Positions 43,255 through 55,940 of a stretch of DNA of 64,000 nt are shown piece after piece. The translations under genes and the position numbers were made by a program. Origin of the DNA: Chlorocebus sabaeus (lineage: Eukaryota > Chordata > Mammalia > Primates > Cercopithecidae); assembly GCF_047675955.1 (NCBI RefSeq), contig NW_027328114.1:558001-622000 (forward strand). Reading direction: 5' to 3'. Each line of letters begins with the position of its first letter. The stretch's first letter is position 1. The notes under the pieces are model-generated. The model was not told the origin of the DNA and did no database searches. It saw only the letters and a program-made list of their open reading frames with translations.

Positions 43255-44884
43255 GCTATGGTGAAAAAGGAAATATCTTCCCTTAAAAACTAGAAAGAAG
43301 CACTCTGAGAAACTGCCGCGTGTTCTGTTAATATATCACACCGCGTTACAGCTTTCTCCACAAGAAGCCTTTCGCTAAGACTGTTCCTGTGGGATTTGCA
43401 TAGTGATATTTGGAAGCCCATAGAGGGCTATGGTGAAAAAGGAAATATCCTAAGATAAAAACTGGAAAGAAGATTTCTGAGAAACTGCTTTGTGTTCTGT
43501 AAATTCATCTCACTCATTTACAGCTTTCCCCTCAAGAAGCCGTTCACTAAGACTGTTCTTGTAGAATTTGCAAAGGGATATTTGGAAGCCCAGAGAGGGC
43601 TACGGTGAAAAAGGAAATATCTTCCCTTAAAAACTGGAAAGAAGATTTCTGAGAAACTGCTTTGAGTTCTGTTAATTCATCTCACAGTGTTACAGCTGTC
43701 CCCTCCAGTAGTCTTTGGCTAAGACTATTCTTGTGGAATTTGCAAAGTGATATTTCGAAGCCCTTAGAGGGCTATGGTGAAAAAGGAAATACCCTAAGAT
43801 AAAAACTGAAAAGAAGCTTTCTGAGCAACTGCTTTGTTTTCTGTTAAATCAACTCACAGAGTTACAGCTTTCCCCTCAAGATGCCTGTCGCTAAGGCTGT
43901 TTTTGTGGAATTTGCAAAGTGATATTTGGAAACCCATAGATGGCTATGGTGAAAATGGAAATATCCTAAGATAAAAATCGAAAAGAAGCTTTCTGAGAAA
44001 CTGCCTTGTGTTCTGTTAGTTCATCTCACAGAGTTACAGCTTTAACCTCAAGAAACCGTTCACTAAGACTGTTCTTGTGGAATTTGCAAAGTGTTATTTG
44101 GAAGACCATAAAGAGCTATGGTGAAAAGGGAAGTATCCTCCGGTAATAAAAGGAAAGAAGTTTTCTGAGAAACTGCTTTGTGTTCTCTTAATTTGTCTCA
44201 CAGAGTTACAGCTTTCCTGTCAAGAACCCTTTCCCTAAGACAGTTCTTGTGGAATATGCAAAGTGATATTTGGAAGCCCATAGAGGGCTATGGTGAAAAA
44301 GGTAATATCTTCCGTTGAAAACTTGAAAGAAGATTTCTGAGAAACTGCTTTCGGTTCTGTTAATTCATCTCACAGAGTTACAGCTTTCACCTCCAGAAGC
44401 CATTCATTAGGACTGTTCTTGAGAAATTTGAAAAGTGATATTTTGAAGCCCATAGAGGGCTATGGTGATAATGGAAATATCCTAAGATAAAAACCGAAAA
44501 GAAGCTTTCTGAGAAACTGCTTTGTGTTCTGTTAATTCACCTCAGAGAGTTACAGCTTTCCCCTCAAAAATTTCTTCGCTAAGACTGTTCTTGTGGAAAT
44601 TGCAAAGTGATATTTGGAATCACATATAGTGCTATGGTGAAAAAGGAAATATCTTCCTTTAAAAACTGGAAAGAATGGTTCTGAGAACCTACTTTGTGTT
44701 TTGTTAATTCATCTCACAGAGTTACAGCTTTCCCCTCAAGAAGAAATTCGCTAAGACTATTCTTGTGGAATTTGCAAAGTGATATTTGGAAGTCCAAAGA
44801 GGGCTATGGTGAATTAGGAAATATCCTAAGATAAAAACTGAAAAGAAGCTTTATGAGAAACTGCTTTGTCTTCTGTTAATTCAA

Positions 44885-44950
44885 TCACAGATTTACAGCT
44901 TTCCCGTCAAGAAGACTTTCGCGAAGGGCTATGGTGAAAAAGGAAATATC
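44885..44950 (+). repeat. Shortened monomer at a deletion joint
   Basis: At about 44927 'gaagactttcgc' joins 'gaagggctatgg' directly, so roughly 50 bases between the middle and the A-box part of the monomer are missing. Confidence 0.8.
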
Positions 44951-47900
44951 TTCAGTTAAAAAATTTAAAGAAGCCTTCTGAGAAAGTGCTTTGTGTTCTG
45001 TTAATTCATCTCGCAGAGTTACAGCTTTCCCCTCAAGAAGAATTTCGCTAAGACTCCTCTTGTGGAAATTCCAAAGTGATAATTGGAAGCCCATAGAGGG
45101 CTATGGTGAGAAAGGAATTATACTAAGATAAAACCGAAAAGAAGCTTTCTGATAAACTACTTTGTTTTCTGTTATTTCATCTCACAGAGTTACAGCTTTC
45201 CCTCCAAGAAGACGATCACTAAGACTGTTCTTGTGAAATTTGGAAAGTAATATTTGGAAGCCCTTAGAGGGCAAAGGTGGAAAAGGAAGTATCTTCCGTT
45301 AAAAACTGGAAAGAAGCTTTGTGGGAAACTGCTTTGAGTTCTGTTAATTCATCTCACAGAATTACAGCTTTCCCCTCAAGAAGCCTTTACCTAAGACTGT
45401 TCTTGTGGGATATGCAAAGTGATATTTGGAAACCCATAGAGGACCTTGGTGAAAAAGGAAATATCCTAAGATAAAAACAGAAAACAAGCTTTCTGAGAAA
45501 CTGCTTTGTGTTCTGTTACTTCATCTCACAGAGTTTTAGCTTTCCCCTCAAGAAGCCTTTCGCTAAGACTGTTCTTGTGGAATTTGCCAAGTGATAGTTG
45601 GAAGCCGATAAAGGGCCCGGGTGGTAAAGGAAATATCTGCTGTTAAAAACTGGAAAGAAGCTTTCCGAGAAACTGCTTTGTGTTCTGTTAATTCATTTCA
45701 CAGAATTACAGCTTTCTTCTCAAGAAGTCTTTCCCTAAGACTGTTGTTGTGGAATTTGCAAAGTGATATTTGGAATCCCATAGAGGGCAATGGTGAAAAA
45801 GGAAATATCCTAAGATCAAAACTGAAAAGAATCTTTCTGAGAAACTACTTTCTGTTCTGTTAATTAATCTCACAGTGTTACAGCTTTCCCCTCAAGAAGA
45901 ATTTCGCTAAGACTCTTACTGTGGGATTTGCAAAGTGATATTTGGAAGCCCATAGAGGGCTATGGTGAAAAAGGAAATATCCTAAGTTAAAAACCGAAAA
46001 GAAGCTTTCTGAGAAACTGCTTTGTGTTTTGTTAATTCAACTCACAGAGTTACAGCTTTCTCCTCAAGAAGCTTTTGGCTAAGGCTGTTCTTATGGAATT
46101 TGCAAAGTGATATTTGGAAGCCCCTAGAAGTCTATGGTGAAAATGGAAATATCCTAAGATAAAAACCGATAAGAAACTCTCTGACAATCTACTTTGTGTT
46201 CTGTTAGTTCATCTCACAGGTTTACAGCTTTCCTCTCAAGAGGCCGTTCACTAAGACTCTCCTTGTGAAATTTGCAAAGTGATATTTGGAAGCCCATAGA
46301 GGGCTATGGTGAAAAAGGAAATCTCTTCCCTTAAAAACTGGAAAGAAGCTTTCTGAGAAACGGCTTTGTGTTCTATCAATTCATCTCAAAGAGTTACAGC
46401 TTTCACCTGAAGAAGACTTGCGCTAAGACTGTTATTGTGGAATTTGCAAAGTGATATTTGAAAGCCCATAGAGGACTAGGGTGAAAAACAAAGTATCTTC
46501 AGTTAAAAACTGGAAAGAAGCTTTCTGAGAAACTGCTTTGTGTTCAGTTAATTCATCTCACAGATTTACAGCTTTCCCCTGTGGAAACCTTTGGCTAAGT
46601 GTGTACTTGTGGAATTTAAAAAGTGATATTTGGAAGCCCAAAGAGAGCTGTGGTGAAAAAGGAAATATCCTAAGATAAAAACTGAAAAGAAGCTTTTTGA
46701 GAAACTCCTTTGTGTTCTGTTAACTCATCTCACAGAGTTACAACTTTCCCCTCAAGAATCCTTACGCTAAGACTGTTCCTGTGTAATTTGCAAAGTGATA
46801 TTTGGAAGCCCATAGAGGGCTATGGTGAAAAAGGAACTAACTTCAGTTAAAAACTGGAAAGAAGATTTGTGAGAAACTGCTTTGTGTTCTGTTAATTCAA
46901 CTCACAGAGTTACAGCTTTCCCCTCAAGAAGCATTTTGCTAAGACAGTTCTTGTGGAATTTTCAAAGAGATATTTCGAAACCCATAGAGGTCTATATTGA
47001 AAAAGGAAGTCTCTTCTTTAAAAACTGGATAGAAGCTTTCTGAGAAACGGCTTTGTGTTCTGTTAATTCATCTCACAGACTTACAGCTTTTCCCCCAAGA
47101 AGCCTTTCGCTAAGACTATTCTTGTGGAATTTCCAAGGTGATATTTGGAAGCCCATAGAGGGCTACGGTGAAAAAGGAAATATCTTCCGTTAAAAACTGG
47201 AAAAAATCTTTATGAGAAACTGCTTTGTGTTCTGTTAATTCATTTCACAGAGTTACAGCTTTCCCCTCAAAAAGCCTTTCGATAAGACTGCTCTTGTGGA
47301 ATTTTGAAAGTGATATTTGGAAACATTTAGAGGGGTATGGTGAAAAAGGAAATATCCTCAGTTGAAAACTGGAAAGAAGCTTTCTGAGAAACTGTTTTGT
47401 GTTCTGTTAATTCATCTCACATAGTTACAGGTTTCCCCTCAAGAAGCCTTTCGCTAAGACTGTTCTTGTGCAGTTTGCAAATTGATATTTGGGAGCCGAT
47501 AGAGGGCTACGGTGAAAAAGGAAATATCTTAAGTTAAAATCTGGAAAGAAGCTTTCTGAGAAACTGCTTCGTGTTCTGTTAATTTATCTCAAAGAGATAC
47601 AGCTTTCCCCTCAAGAAGCCTTTCGCTAAGACTGTTCTTGTGCTATTTTCAAGGTTATATTTGGAAGGCAGAAGAGGGCTATGTTGAAATAGGAAATATC
47701 TTCAGTTCAAAAGTGGAAATAAGCTTTCTAAGAAACTGTTTTTGTTCTCTGAATTCATCTCACAAAATTACAGATTTCACCTCAAAAAGCCTTTCACTAA
47801 GACTGTTCTTGTGGAATTTTCAAAGTGATATTTGGAAGCCCATAGTAGGCTATGGTGAAAGCGGAAATATCCTAAGATATAAACTGAAAAGAAGCTTTCT

Positions 47901-50900
47901 GAGAAACTGCTTGGTGTTCTGTTAATTCACCTCACAGAGTTACAGCTTTACCCTCAAGAAGCCTTTCGCTAAGACTGTTGTTGTGGAATTTTCAAAGTGA
48001 TATTTGGAAGGCAATAGAGGGCTATGGTGAAAGAAGAAATATCTTCTGTTAAAAACTGGAAAGAAGCTTTCTAAGAAACTGCTTTGTGTTCTGTTAATTC
48101 ATCTTACACAGTTAAAGCTTTCCCCTCAAGAAGACTTTCTGTAAGGCTGTTCTTGTGTAATTTGCGAAGTGATATTTGCAACCCCATAGAGGGCTATGGT
48201 GAAAAAGGAAATATCTTCAGTTAAAAACTGGAAAGAATATTTCTGAAAAACTGCTTTGTGATCTGTTAATTCATCTCACAGAGTTACAGCTTTCCGCTCA
48301 AGAAGCCTTTTGCTAAGATTGTTCCTCTGGAATATCCAAAGTGTTATTTTGGAGCCCATAGGGGGCTATGGTGAAAAGGAAATATCTTCAGTTTAAAACT
48401 GGACAGAATCATTTTGAGAATCTGCTTTGTGTTCTTTTAATTCATCTCACAGAGTAACAGCTTTCCCCTCTAGAAGCCTTTCGTTAAGACTGTTCTTGTG
48501 GAATTTGCAAAGTGATATTCGGAAGCCCATAAAAGGCTATGGTGAAAAAGTAAATATCTTCCGTTAAAACTCTAAAGAAGCATTCTGTGAAACTGTCGTG
48601 TGTTCTGTTAATACATCTCACCGAGTTACAGCTTTCCCATCAAGATGCCTTTCGCTAAGACTGTTCTTGTGGGATTTGCAAAGTGATATTTGGAAACCCA
48701 TAGAGGGCTATGTTGAAAAAGGAAATATCTTCAGTTAAAAACTGGAAAGAAGCTTTCTGAGAAACTGCTTTGTGTTCCCTTAATTCATCTCACAGAGTTA
48801 CAGATATTCCCTCAAGAAGCCTTTCACCAAGTGTGTCTTTGTGGGATTTGCAACGTGATAATTGGAAGCCCATAGAGGCCTATGGTGAAAAAGGAACTAT
48901 TTTCAGTTAAAAACTGGATAGAAGCTTTCAGATAAACTGCCCTGTGTTCTGTAAATACATCTCACCGAGTTACAGTTTTCCCCTCAGGAAGCCTTTCGCA
49001 AAGACTGTTCTTGTGGGATTTTCTACGTGATACTTGGAAGCCCACAGAGGGCTATGGGAAAAAAGGAAATATCTTCGGTTGAGAACTGGAAAGAAGCTTT
49101 CTGAGATACAGCTCTGTGTTCTGTTAATTCATTTCAGAGAGTTACAGCTTTCCGCTCTAGAAGCCTTTCGCTAAGACTGCTCTTTTGGAATTTGCATAGT
49201 GATATTTGGAAGCCCTAAGAGGGCTATGGTGAAAAAGGAAATATCTTCCGTTAAAAACTGGAAAGAAGCATTTTGAGATACTGCCGTGTGTTCTGTTAAT
49301 ACCTCTAACGGAGTTACAGCTTTTCCCTCAAGAAGCCTTTCGCTAAGACTGTTCTTGTGGGATTTGCAATGTGATATTTGGAAGCCCATAGAGGGCTATG
49401 ATGAAAAAGGAAATATCTTCAGTTAAAAACTGGAAAGAAACTTTCTGAGAAACTGCTTTGTGTTCTGTTAATTCATCTCACAGAGTTACAATATTCCCCT
49501 CCAGAAGCCCTTCGCTAAGACTGTTCTTGTGGAATTTGCAAAATGATATTTGGAAGCCCATAGAGGGCTATGGTGAAAAAACGACCTATTTTCAATTAAA
49601 AACTGGAAAGAAATTTTCTGAGAAACTGCTTTGTGTTCTGTTAATTCATCTCACAGAGTTACAGCTTTCTTCTCAAGAAGCCTTTCGGTAAGACTGTTCT
49701 TGTGGAATTTGCAAAGTGATATTTGGAAGCCCATAGAGGGCTATGGTGAAAAAGGACATATCTTCCGTTAAAAACTGGAAAGAAGATTTCTGAGAAATTG
49801 CTTTGTGTTCTGTTAATTCATCTCACAGAGTTAAAACTTTCCCCTCCAGAAGCCTTTCGCTAAGACTGTTCTTGTGGAATTTGCAAAATGATATTTGGAA
49901 GCCCAAAGAGAGCTATGGTGAAAAAGGAAATATCCTTAGATAAAAACTGAAAAGAAGCTTTCTGAGGAACTGCTTTGTGTTCTCTTAATTCGTATCACAG
50001 AGTTACAAATTTTCCCTCAAGAAGCCTTTCGCTAAGACTGTTCTTGTGCAATTTGCAAAGTGATATTTGGAATCCCTTAGAGGGCCATGATGAAAAAGGA
50101 AATATTTTCAGTTAAAAACTGGAAAGAAACTTTCTGAGAAACTGCTTTGTGTTCTGCTAATTCATCTCACAGAGTTACAGCTTTCTTCTCAAGAAGCTTT
50201 TCAGTAAGTCTGTTTTGTGGAATTTGCAAAGTGATATTTGGAAGCCCATAGTGGGCTATGAAGAAAAAGGAAATATCTTCCGTTAAAAACTGGGAAGAAT
50301 ATTACTGAGACACTGCTTTGTGTTTTGTTAATTTATCTAACAGAGTTACAGCATTCCCCTACAGAAGTCATTCGCTAAGAGTGTTTTTGTGGAATTTGCA
50401 AAGTGATATTTGGAAGCCCCTAGAGGGCTTCGGTGAAAAATGAAACATCTTCAGTTAAAAACCGGAAAGAAGCTTTCTGAGAAAATGCTTTGTGTTCTGA
50501 TAATTTATCTCACAGAATTACAGCTTTCCCTTCAAGAAGCTTTTCGATAAGACTGTTCTTGTGGGATTTGCAAAGTGATATTTGGAAGCCCAAATAGGGC
50601 TATGGTTAAAAAGGAAATTTCTTCAGTTAAAAACTGGAAAGAAGCTTTCTGAGAAACTGCTGTGTGTTCTGTTAATTCAACTCACTGAGTTACAGCTTTC
50701 CCTCCCGAAGCCTTTCCCTAAGACTGTTCTTGTGGAATTTGCAAAGTGATATTTGGAAGCCCATAGAGGGCTTTGGAGAAAAAGGAAATATCTTAAGATA
50801 ATAACTGAAAAGAAGTTTTCTGAGAAACTTCTGTGTGGTCTGTTAATTCAACTCACAGAGTTACAGCTTTTCCCTCAAGAAGCCTTTCGCTAAGGCTCTT

Positions 50901-53900
50901 CTTGTGAAATTTGCAAAGTGATATTTGAAAGCCCATAGAGGGCTATGGTGAAAAACAAAATATCTTCCGTTAAAAACTGGAAAGAAGTTTTCTGAGAAAC
51001 TGCCGTGTGTTCTATTAATACATCTCACACAGTTACAGCTTTCCTCTCAAGAAGACCTTCGCTAAGACTGTTCTTGAGGGATTTCCAAAGTGATATTTGG
51101 AAGCCCTCAGAGGGCTATATTGAAAAAGGAAATATCTTCCGTTAAAAATTGGAAAGAAGCTTTCTGAGAAACTGCCGGGTGTTATGTTATTATATCTCAC
51201 CGAGTTACAGCTTTCCCCTCAAGAAGCCTTTCGCTAAGACTGTTCTTGTGGGATTTGCAAAGTGATATTTGGAAGTCTATAGAGTGCAATGGTGAAAAAG
51301 GAAATATCTTCAGTTAAAAACTGTAAAGAAGCTTTTTGAGAATCTGCTTTGTGTTCTGTTAATTCATCTCACAGAGTTACAGCTTACCTCTCAAGAAGCC
51401 TTTCTCTAAGACTGTTCTTGTGGAATTTGCAAAGTGATATTTGGAAGCCCATAGAGGGCTATGGTGAAAAAGGAAATATCTTTCGTTAAAAACTGAAGAG
51501 AAGCTTTCTGAGAAACTGCTATGTGTTCTGTTAATTCATGTCAAAGAGTTACAACTTTCCCCTCAAGAAGCCTTCAGCTAAGGCTCCTCTTGGGTAATTT
51601 GCAAAATGATATTTGGAAGCTCATAGAGGTCTACTGTGAAAATGGAAATATCCTCAGATGAAAACCGAAAAGAAGCTTTATGAGAAACTACTTTTTTTTC
51701 TGTTAGTCCATCTCACAGAGTTACAGCTTTCCCCTCAAGAATCCGTTCACTAAGATTGTTTTTGTGAAATTTGCAAAGAGATAGTTGTAAGCCCATAGAG
51801 GGCTACGGTGAAAAAGAAACTATCCTAAGATAAAAACTGAAAAGAAGCTTTCTGAGAAATTGCTTTGTGTTCTCTTAATTCATCCCACAGAGTTACAGCT
51901 TTCCCCTCAAGAAGGCTTTCGATAAGACTGTTCTTGTGTAATTTGGAAAGTGATATTTAGAAGCACCTACAGGGCTCTGGAGAAAAAGGAACTATCTTCC
52001 GTTAAAAACAGGAAAGAAGCTTTGTGAGAAACTTCTTTGTGTTCTGTTAATTCATCTCACAGAATTACAGATTTCCCTCAACAAGCCTTTCGCTCAGCCT
52101 GTTCTTGTGGAATTTGCAAAGTGATATTTGGAAGCCCATAGTGGGCTATGGCGAAAAAGGAAATATCGTAAGATAAAAACTGAAAAGAAGCTTTCTGAGA
52201 AACTGCTTTGTGTTCTGTTAATTCAACTCACAGAGTTAAAGCTTTCCCCTCAAGAAACCTTTCGCTAAGACTGTTCTTTTGGAATTTGCAAAGTGATATT
52301 TGGAAGCCCATAGAGGGCAATGGTGAAAAAGGAAATGTCTTCAGTTAAAAATTGAAAAGAAGCTTTCTGAGAAACTGCTTTGTGTTCTGATAATTCCTAT
52401 CGAAGAGTTACACTTTCCCCTCAAGAAGCCTTTCGTTAAGACTGTTCTGGTTGAATTTGCAATGTGATATTTCGACGATCATAGAGAGCTAATCTGAAAA
52501 AGGAAATATTCTAAGAAAAAAACTGAAAAGAAGGTTTCTGAGAAACTGCTTTGCGTTCTCTTAATTCATCTCAAAGAGTTAGAACTTTCCCCTCAAGAAG
52601 CCTTTGCCTAAGACGGTTCTTGTGGAATTTGCAAGGTGATATTTGGAAGCCCATAGAGGGTTATGGTGAAATTGGAAATATCCTAAGATAGAAACCGAAA
52701 AGAAGCTTTCTGAGAATCTGCTTTGTGTTCTGTTAGTTCATCTCACAGATTTACAGCTTTCTCCTCCAGAGGCCGTTCACGAAGGCTGTTCTTGTGTAAT
52801 TTGCAAAGAGATGTTTGGAAGACCATAGAGGGCTGTGTTGAAAAAGGAAATATCTTCCGTTAAAAACTGGAAAGAAGCATTCTGAGAAACTGCCATGTGT
52901 TCTGTTAATACATCACACCGAGATACAGCTTTCCCCTCAAGAAATTTTTCACTAGGACTGTTCTTGTGGAATTTGCAAAGTGATATTTGGAAGCCCTTAG
53001 AGGGCTACAGTGAAAAAGGAAATATTTTCCGTTAACTACTGGAAAGAAGATTTCTGAGAAACTACTTTGTGTTCTGTTAATTCATCTCACAGAGTTACAG
53101 TTTTCCCCTCAAGAAGCCTTTCACTAAGATTTTTCTTGTGGAATTTGCAAAGTCATATTTGGAAGCCCATAGAGGGCTATGGTGAAAAAGGAAATATCTT
53201 CAGTGTAAAACTGGAAAGAAAGTTTCTGAGAAACTGATGTGTCTTCTGTTAATTCATCTCACAGAGTTACGGATTTTCCCACAAGAAGCTTTTCTCAAAG
53301 ACTGTTCTTGTGGAATTTGCAAAGTGATATTTGGAGGCCCACAGAAGACTATGGTGAAAAAGAAAATATCATCCGTTAAAAACTGGAAAGAAGACTTCTG
53401 AGAAACTGCTTTGTGTTCTGTTAATTCATCTCACAGAGATACAGCTTTCGCTTCAAGAAGTCTTTCGCTAAGACAGTTTTGTGGAATTTTCAAAGTGATA
53501 TTTGGAAGCCTATAAGGGGCTATGGTGAAAACGGAAATATCTTTCGTTAAAAAATGTAAAGAAGATTTCTAAGAAACTGCTTTGTGTTCTGTTAATTCAT
53601 CTCACAGAGTTACAGATTTCCCCACCAGAAGCCTTTCGCTACGACTGTTCTTGTGGAATTTTCAAAGTGATATTTGGAATCTCATAGAGAGCTATGGGGA
53701 AAATGGAAATATCTTCCGTTAAAAACTGGAAAGAAGCTTTCTGAGAAACTGCTTTGTGTTCTGTTAATTCACCTCACAGAGTTACAGTTTTCCCTGGAAG
53801 AAGCCCTTCGCTAAGACTGTTCTTGTGGAATTTGCAAAGTGATATTTGGAAGACTCTAGATGGCTAGGGTGAAAAAGGAAATATTTTTCGTTAAAAACTG

Positions 53901-55595
53901 GAAAGAAGATTTCTGAGAATCAGCTTTGTGTTCTTTTAATTCATCTAACAGAGTTACAGCGGTCCCCTAGAGAAGCCTTTCGCTAAGACTTTTCTTGTGG
54001 AATTTGCAAAGTGATATTTGTAAGCCCTTAGAAGGCTATGTTGAAAAAGGAAATATCCTAATATAAAAACAGAAAACAAGCTTTCTGATAAACTGTTTTG
54101 TGTTGTGTACTTCATCTCACAGAGTTACAGCTTTTACCTCAAGATGCCTTTCGCTAAGACTATTCTTATGCAAATTGCAAAGTGATATTTGGAAGCCCAT
54201 AGAGAATTATGTTGAACAATTAAAATCTTCCGTTAAAAACTGGAAAGAAGCTTACTGAGAAACTGCTGTGTGTTCTGTTAATTCATCTCACAGTGTTACA
54301 GCTTTCTCCTCAAGAAGCCGCTCACTAAGACTGTTCTTGTGGAATTTGCAAAGTGATATTTGAAAGCCCATAGTGGGGTATGGTGAAAAAGGAAATATCT
54401 TCAGTTAAAAACTTGAAAGAAGCTTTCTGAGAAACGGCTTTGTGATCTGTTAATTCATCTCTAAGAGTTATAGTTTCTCCTCAAGAAGCCTTCCACTAAG
54501 ACTGTTCTTGTGGAATTTGCATAGTGATATTTGGAAGCCCATAGAGGGCTATGGTGAAAATGAAAACATCCTAAAATAAAAACCGAAAAGAAGCTATCTG
54601 AGAAAGCACTTTGTGTTCTGTTAGTTCATCTCGAGGAGTTACAACCTTCCCCTAAAGAAGCCGATCTCTAAGACTGTTCTTGTGATATTTGCAAAGTGAT
54701 ATTTAGAAGCCAATAGAGGGCTATGGTGAAAAAGGAAATATCTTCAGTTAAAAACTGGAAAGAAGCTTACTGAGAAATTGCGTTGTGCTCTGTTAATTCA
54801 TCTCACAGAGTTACAGTTTTCCCCTCAAGAAACGTTTCGCTAAGACTGTTCCTGTGGAATTTGCAAAGTGATATTTGGAAGCCCTTAGAGGGCTACGGTG
54901 AAAAAGGAAATATCCTAAGATAAAAACTTAAAATAAGCCTTTCGAGAAACTGCTTTGTGTTCTGTAAGTTCATCTCACAGAGTTACAGCTTTCTCCTCAG
55001 TAAGACTTTCGCTAAGACTGTTCTTGTGGAATCTGCAAGGTCATATTTGGAAGCCCATAGAGGGCTATGGTGAAAAAGGAAATATCCTCCGTTAAAAACT
55101 GGAAAGAAGATTTCTGAGAAACTGCTCTGTGTTCTGTTAATTCATCTCACAGAGTTACAGCCTTCCCCTCAAGAAGCCTTTCGCTAAGACTGTTCTTATG
55201 CAATTTAGAACGTGATATTTAGAAGCCCATAGAGGTCTATGGTGAAAAAGGAAATATCCTCCGTTAAAAACTGGAAAGAAGCTTTCTGAGAAACTGCTTT
55301 GTGTTCTGTTAATTCACCTCACAGAGTTACAGCTTTCCCCTCAAGAAGCCTTTCGCTAAGACTGTTCTTGTGGAATTTGCGAAGTGATATTTGGAAGCCC
55401 GTAGAGGGCTATGGTGAAAAAGGAAATAACTTCAGTTAAAAACTGGAAAGAAGCTTTCTGAGAAACTTCTTTGTATTTTGTTAATTCATCTCACGGAGTT
55501 ACAGCTTTCCCCTCGAGAACTCTTTCGCTAAGTCTGTTCTTGTGTAATTTTCAAAGTGATATTTGGAAGCCCAGTGAGGGCTATGGTGAAAAAGG

Positions 55596-55940
55596 AAACA
55601 TCTTCAGTTAAAACCTGTAAAGAAGCTTTCTGAGGAACTGCGTTGTGTTCTGTTAATACATCTCACAGAGTTACAGCTTTCCCCTCAAGAAGCCTTTCGC
55701 TAATCTGTTCTTGCGGAATTTGGAAAGTGATATTTGGAAGCCTGTAGAGGGCTATGGTGAAAAAGGAAGTATCTTCAGTTAAAACCTGTAAAGAAGCTTT
55801 CTGAGGAACTGCGTTGTGTTCTGTTAATACATCTCACAGGGTTATAGCTTTCCCCTCAAGAAGCCTTTCGCTAAGTCTGTTCTTGTGGAATTTGCAAAGT
55901 GATATTTGGAAGACCATAGAGGGCTACGGTGAAAAAGGAA
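55596..55940 (+). repeat. Single-monomer tandem duplication (171 bp)
   Basis: Two successive monomers share 'tcttcagttaaaacctgtaa' and 'gaggaactgcgttgtgttct' at an offset of 171 bp. Confidence 0.82.

Larger units (their letters stand above)
40920..44075 (+). repeat. Paralogous satellite block P2 (3.2 kb)
   Basis: This is the partner of 30850-33145 with one five-monomer unit duplicated inside it. The match stops near 44075, where 'gtgttatttggaagaccata' departs from P1. Because the internal duplication is absent from P1, it arose after the two blocks separated, or was lost from P1. Confidence 0.85.
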
